NCBI RefSeq assembly: GCF_900088415.1
Contig: NZ_FLLQ01000004.1
Coordinates: 248,001 to 312,000 of the forward strand
Origin: Vibrio mediterranei
GTDB taxonomy: Bacteria; Pseudomonadota; Gammaproteobacteria; Enterobacterales; Vibrionaceae
DNA length: 64,000 nucleotides
Reading direction: 5' to 3'
Within the stretch, counting starts at the first letter, position 1; each line of letters starts with the position of its first letter. Positions 60,887 to 64,000 of this stretch are shown piece after piece. The notes beneath the pieces are model-generated. The model worked only from the letters and a program-made list of their open reading frames with translations. It did no database searches and was not told the DNA's origin. A program made the position numbers and the translations under genes.

Positions 60887-62074
60887 CTAACCTGTTTGAG
60901 ATGGCAGCCAAAGGTCAGACGTTTCTGAAGCGTTTACTTGAGTGATACTTGCAAGATTATAACGCTCGACAAAACGGAATCCAGCATCGAGCCCAAGTTG
61001 ATAGTCATGTAGAATATCCTCAGGATCACTCATTAAAGAAGCGGTTTTTAAAGCAACTTCTGGAGCAATTTGTAGTACGAAGCAGTCATCAGGAGGGGTT
61101 TTCAAGAACTCTTGAGTTAACGCATATGTTTGGTAATGCACCATGAGCATATCGGCTAACCCAGAATCAAACTTTTCTCCGAATAAATGACTGAGACGGT
61201 AAATATCTGCAGCGCCGAACAGCCATCGACCACCGTTAATTAGGTTGAGATGTTGTGCATGCTTACTTTCCTGAGCTTTTAATATTTGGTTATCAAAGAA
61301 ACCATTCCAGTCATTAGACCAACTCTGTATTTTTTCTTGCCACTGTAGCTGTAAGCCGTTAAGTGACTCCCTGAACCAAGTTGGTGGTTCGGTGGCAACG
61401 GGTTGATCATCCACCACTGGAGTATCTTCACCTCCACACTCTTCTGTTCGAATTACGACGATCGTACGGTTCTCTTGTCGCCATGCTTCTTGAACGGGTA
61501 TTGACGCAGACACCCCTCCATCGATGAATGCTTGTTGATTCAATGTTACCGAACCCTCAAATAAATTGGGAATCGCACTTGTGGCCATCAGCACTTGATA
61601 CCAATTATCTTGCAACATTGGGAAATAGTGATCTTTGAGAGTCGAAACATCGGTGACCGCTGCGAATGCTCTTCGCTGACCAATGACCCTTCGCCCCATG
61701 TCGATATCTAGCTTATACGGATACTCACAAATTCTGTCGAGCGCCCATTCTAAGTTGAGATACTGTTTGCGACGAATAAAACTAAACAGATTAAAAAACT
61801 GTGGATCGGTGGTAAGGTCGAGAATAAAAGATTTGCCTAGGCCGGCTTGTCTCGAAAGGTAGGCGCAAATGTTTAAAGCGCCAGCTGAAGTCCCATAAAA
61901 CTCATCAAATGGGTCAAAATTAGACAACAAAAAGGCGTCTAGCACACCAGATGTGAAGATACCTCGCTGGCCTCCTCCCTGTGCAACTAACGCCGTTTTA
62001 CCGCCAATATATTTTTGTAACTGAGCATCATCTATGACGGTTCGGGTATTGGTAATTAACCCAAGATTCGCCAT
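60887..62074 (-). CDS. Patatin-like phospholipase, second paralogue
   Basis: A 395-residue patatin-family lipase: VAQGGGQRGIF, FYGTSAGALN and DGGVSAS contain the oxyanion loop, Ser and Asp of the dyad. It lacks a signal peptide. It aligns with the protein at 51498-52649 for most of its length. A 30-residue membrane protein ends seven bases upstream, so both are in one transcript. Confidence 0.88.
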   Translation of the reverse strand: MANLGLITNTRTVIDDAQLQKYIGGKTALVAQGGGQRGIFTSGVLDAFLLSNFDPFDEFYGTSAGALNICAYLSRQAGLGKSFILDLTTDPQFFNLFSFIRRKQYLNLEWALDRICEYPYKLDIDMGRRVIGQRRAFAAVTDVSTLKDHYFPMLQDNWYQVLMATSAIPNLFEGSVTLNQQAFIDGGVSASIPVQEAWRQENRTIVVIRTEECGGEDTPVVDDQPVATEPPTWFRESLNGLQLQWQEKIQSWSNDWNGFFDNQILKAQESKHAQHLNLINGGRWLFGAADIYRLSHLFGEKFDSGLADMLMVHYQTYALTQEFLKTPPDDCFVLQIAPEVALKTASLMSDPEDILHDYQLGLDAGFRFVERYNLASITQVNASETSDLWLPSQTG

Positions 62075-62081
62075 ATAAATC

Positions 62082-62174
62082 TTATGCAGTTAGGATCGCG
62101 ATAAGTCCAAACGCAACAATGGTGCTGAACGCAACCGTCGTGATCGTCAGAGCTAGTTTAAGATCGTATTCCAT
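62082..62174 (-). CDS. YnhF-like 30-residue membrane protein
   Basis: The frame reads MEYDLKLALTITTVAFST and goes on through GLIAILTA: a single membrane helix behind a short acidic start. GGAGGTGTT directly before the ATG is an excellent ribosome-binding site. The pattern DLK-LAL-T resembles YnhF of E. coli (29 residues). It ends seven bases before the patatin-like gene. Function unknown; it may anchor or regulate its neighbour. Confidence 0.75.
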   Translation of the reverse strand: MEYDLKLALTITTVAFSTIVAFGLIAILTA

Positions 62175-62335
62175 AACACCTCCAGTTGTAACATTTTAAT
62201 TACTATTGTGACATACAATTACAATATACAGGTAACCGCTTCAAATTTATGACGTTAATGTCACACTATAATTAAAACTAGTACATCCCAGACGTGAATT
62301 GTAGCCAATCGGTTCTTATTTATAGGAATGCAAAA

Positions 62336-62923
62336 ATGACATACAGGTTCTTACTGCTCCCCCTTGCCACAACACTCTTAAGCTTTTCCAGTTGTGCCAA
62401 TGTCATTGTGACACCGTTTATTGGCTACTCGATGGGAGGTGCTGCCGAAAACGGCAATGGTGAGAGTTATGATATTTCTCCATCGGCAAATGCAGCATTA
62501 GCAATTGAGTTTCCGTTTCGCAATGGACGAATGGGCGTATTTTACTCTCAACAAGACTCTTCATTAGATACCTTGAACTTGGACTCTCGAATTCAATACC
62601 TCCAGTTTCAAAGTAGCGCCGAATATCGAGTTAACGATCAAACCTCTACATACATAGGAGCAGGACTTGGTGCCTCTCATACTTCTGGGGAGTGGACTAA
62701 GTCACACACCGGATTTGCGGCAAGTATATTTGGTGGAATGGAGTACCATCTAACCAAAAACCTCGCTTTAAACGGGCAGATTCGCTGGCAAGGCACCGTA
62801 GTGAGCAACGAAACTATATCTATTTGTAACTTGCCGACAGAAGATCAAAGCTGTCTTATCGGCTTTAAAACCAATTGGATGAATCAGTTTCAAACCAACT
62901 TTGGCATCAGTTTCAGATTTTAA
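62336..62923 (+). CDS. Outer-membrane beta-barrel protein
   Basis: A 195-residue precursor with a signal peptide (about 22 residues, ending SCA) and an eight-strand barrel pattern that ends in a C-terminal Phe (FGISFRF), the signal recognised by BamA. It begins at the ATG at 62336, with TAGGA upstream. It resembles OmpA/OmpX-like small barrels, but I cannot assign a family. Two cysteines (CNLPTEDQSC) would form an extracellular loop disulphide. Confidence 0.78.
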   Translation: MTYRFLLLPLATTLLSFSSCANVIVTPFIGYSMGGAAENGNGESYDISPSANAALAIEFPFRNGRMGVFYSQQDSSLDTLNLDSRIQYLQFQSSAEYRVNDQTSTYIGAGLGASHTSGEWTKSHTGFAASIFGGMEYHLTKNLALNGQIRWQGTVVSNETISICNLPTEDQSCLIGFKTNWMNQFQTNFGISFRF

Positions 62924-63407
62924 CTCATTTATTAACACCCTTGATACATTATGTGAACTATTATGCTACATCGCGATATATAGCTAGATAAAATCACAGG
63001 AAATTTTTAAGAATATTTCACTAAATTTTATTGAAGTAAAAAGAAGTAGAGAGAGTGACATCTCCAACACCTCAACATATAAAGCCAGCAAAAAAATATA
63101 TATCAGCATTAATCACTAATAGACCAATCAACCCCGCACAGTGAAATCTATTGCGATCAAGCAATAACGACGTTACTCTAATTTTAATTTGTAGCTAAAT
63201 GTTTCAATAAAAAACATTGAAAAGCACAAAAGCCAGTCGCTTCATCTATTTCAATCAACGTTTGTAGAATAATATTAAAAATAACAACCGATTTATAAAA
63301 TATATTATTTGAACATTTATCAATAAGCAGAAACTTACATTCCAGAATAATATTTGGATTTGAGTATAGATGATGCCATGTAGAAGATTCACTAAAAGGA
63401 GTTAATT
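62924..63407. other. Intergenic region before the transporter
   Basis: The 484-bp AT-rich stretch has no credible gene. It contains short dyads: TATTGC-GATCAA-GCAATA near 63150 and TTTCAAT-AAAAAAC-ATTGAAA near 63205. The transporter promoter must lie at its right end, but I cannot pick a clear one. Confidence 0.55.
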
Positions 63408-64000
63408 ATGAAACGTGAACAGTGGGGATCTCGAGCGGGATTCATACTTGCAGCGGTAGGTTCAGCCATTGGGCTTGGTAATATCTGGCGTTTCCCTTAT
63501 ATGGCTTATGAAAATGGCGGTGGCGCGTTCTTTATTCCCTATTTGTTCGCCATGATTACCGCCGGTATCCCCTTTATGATCTTAGAGTTCAGTATGGGTC
63601 AAAAGTATCGCGGTTCTGCACCAGCAACCTTGGCTAAAATCAACAGCAAGTTTGAATGGCTGGGTTGGTTTCAAGTCGGTGTCGCAGCCACCATCGCCGT
63701 TTACTATGTGGCGGTTATCGGATGGGCTATTTCATACTTCGGAATGTCTTTCACGCAAAGTTGGGGAACTGATACCAATGCATTTTTCTTCAGTGAATAC
63801 TTGCAGCTTGGTGACAACTCTCCGAGTAACCTTGGTGATATTCAATGGAAAATAGCAGGGTCGATGCTTATCGCTTGGGCCATTACATATGCGGCAATTG
63901 CAGGAGGCGTTAAATCTGGTATTGAGCGCGCAGCGAAAATCATGATGCCAGTACTGTTTGTCATGGTATTACTGCTGATTGGTCGTATGATTTTCCTTCC
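63408..64000 (+). CDS. Sodium-dependent neurotransmitter-symporter-family transporter, N-terminal part
   Basis: The first 197 codons are visible, cut by the window edge. They begin MKREQWGSRAGFILAAVG with AAAGGAG seven to ten bases before the ATG and hold the NSS signature AIGLGNIWRFPY, where the LeuT-type sodium and substrate sites lie in the unwound first helix. At least five membrane helices are seen. Substrate unknown; an amino acid is typical. Confidence 0.92.
   Translation, partial: MKREQWGSRAGFILAAVGSAIGLGNIWRFPYMAYENGGGAFFIPYLFAMITAGIPFMILEFSMGQKYRGSAPATLAKINSKFEWLGWFQVGVAATIAVYYVAVIGWAISYFGMSFTQSWGTDTNAFFFSEYLQLGDNSPSNLGDIQWKIAGSMLIAWAITYAAIAGGVKSGIERAAKIMMPVLFVMVLLLIGRMIFL

Overview
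This window is a stretch of a Vibrionaceae chromosome, most likely chromosome 1 of a marine Vibrio. Three things point there: the H-NS and Lrp sequences, the block rpsA-ihfB-lapA-lapB-pyrF, and an SOS cassette imuA-imuB-dnaE2 in the usual vibrio style. Base composition is even in the backbone and visibly more AT-rich across about 31-43 kb. That AT-rich part is an integrated mobile element.

Layout of the backbone. 1-5.2 kb: the end of hns, gsk (reverse), then mnmA, hflD and purB. PurR-type palindromes lie upstream of gsk and purB. 5.2-11.4 kb: an eight-gene reverse operon for membrane-lipid modification (NTF2-like, SDR, flavin amine oxidase-like, DUF1365, Cfa-type methyltransferase, DUF2878, chalcone isomerase-like, DUF3833 lipoprotein), preceded by repeated TACA boxes. 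11.5-18.1 kb: htpX, a 55-residue small protein, and the biotin genes bioD-bioC-bioF-bioB (reverse) and bioA (forward), divergent around a BirA operator. 18.2-30.5 kb: a DksA/TraR-type zinc finger protein, serS, rarA, lolA, ftsK, lrp, ald, a methyltransferase, cysB and a membrane coiled-coil protein.

The mobile element (about 30,675-43,230) splits the host tRNA-hydroxylase gene miaE: a 5' fragment lies at 30,534 and the 3' remainder at 43,228. A large serine recombinase sits at the left end. The two ends carry matching 9-12 bp inverted arms placed almost symmetrically about a shared GTGAG, so the attP site can be rebuilt by eye. Inside are a two-reverse-transcriptase defence operon that matches type 3 DRT, a structured RNA candidate on the same strand just downstream of it, a MobV/Pre-type relaxase with an inverted-repeat oriT candidate, two small unknown genes behind a textbook class II CRP promoter, a complete replacement miaE, and a two-gene helicase/nuclease pair that matches Hachiman (hamA-hamB). 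It reads as an integrative and mobilizable element that repairs the gene it breaks and carries two antiphage systems.

After the element the backbone resumes. 43.9-50.6 kb: pyrF, lapB, lapA, ihfB, rpsA, cmk and sohB. 50.7-58.1 kb: a YciK-type SDR, a patatin-like phospholipase, and the SOS mutagenesis operon imuA-imuB-dnaE2 under a perfect LexA box. 58.4-64 kb: cheV, mlc, a second patatin-like paralogue preceded by a 30-residue YnhF-like membrane protein, an outer-membrane barrel protein, and the beginning of a sodium-dependent (NSS) transporter cut by the window edge. I saw no rRNA, tRNA, IS element or CRISPR array.
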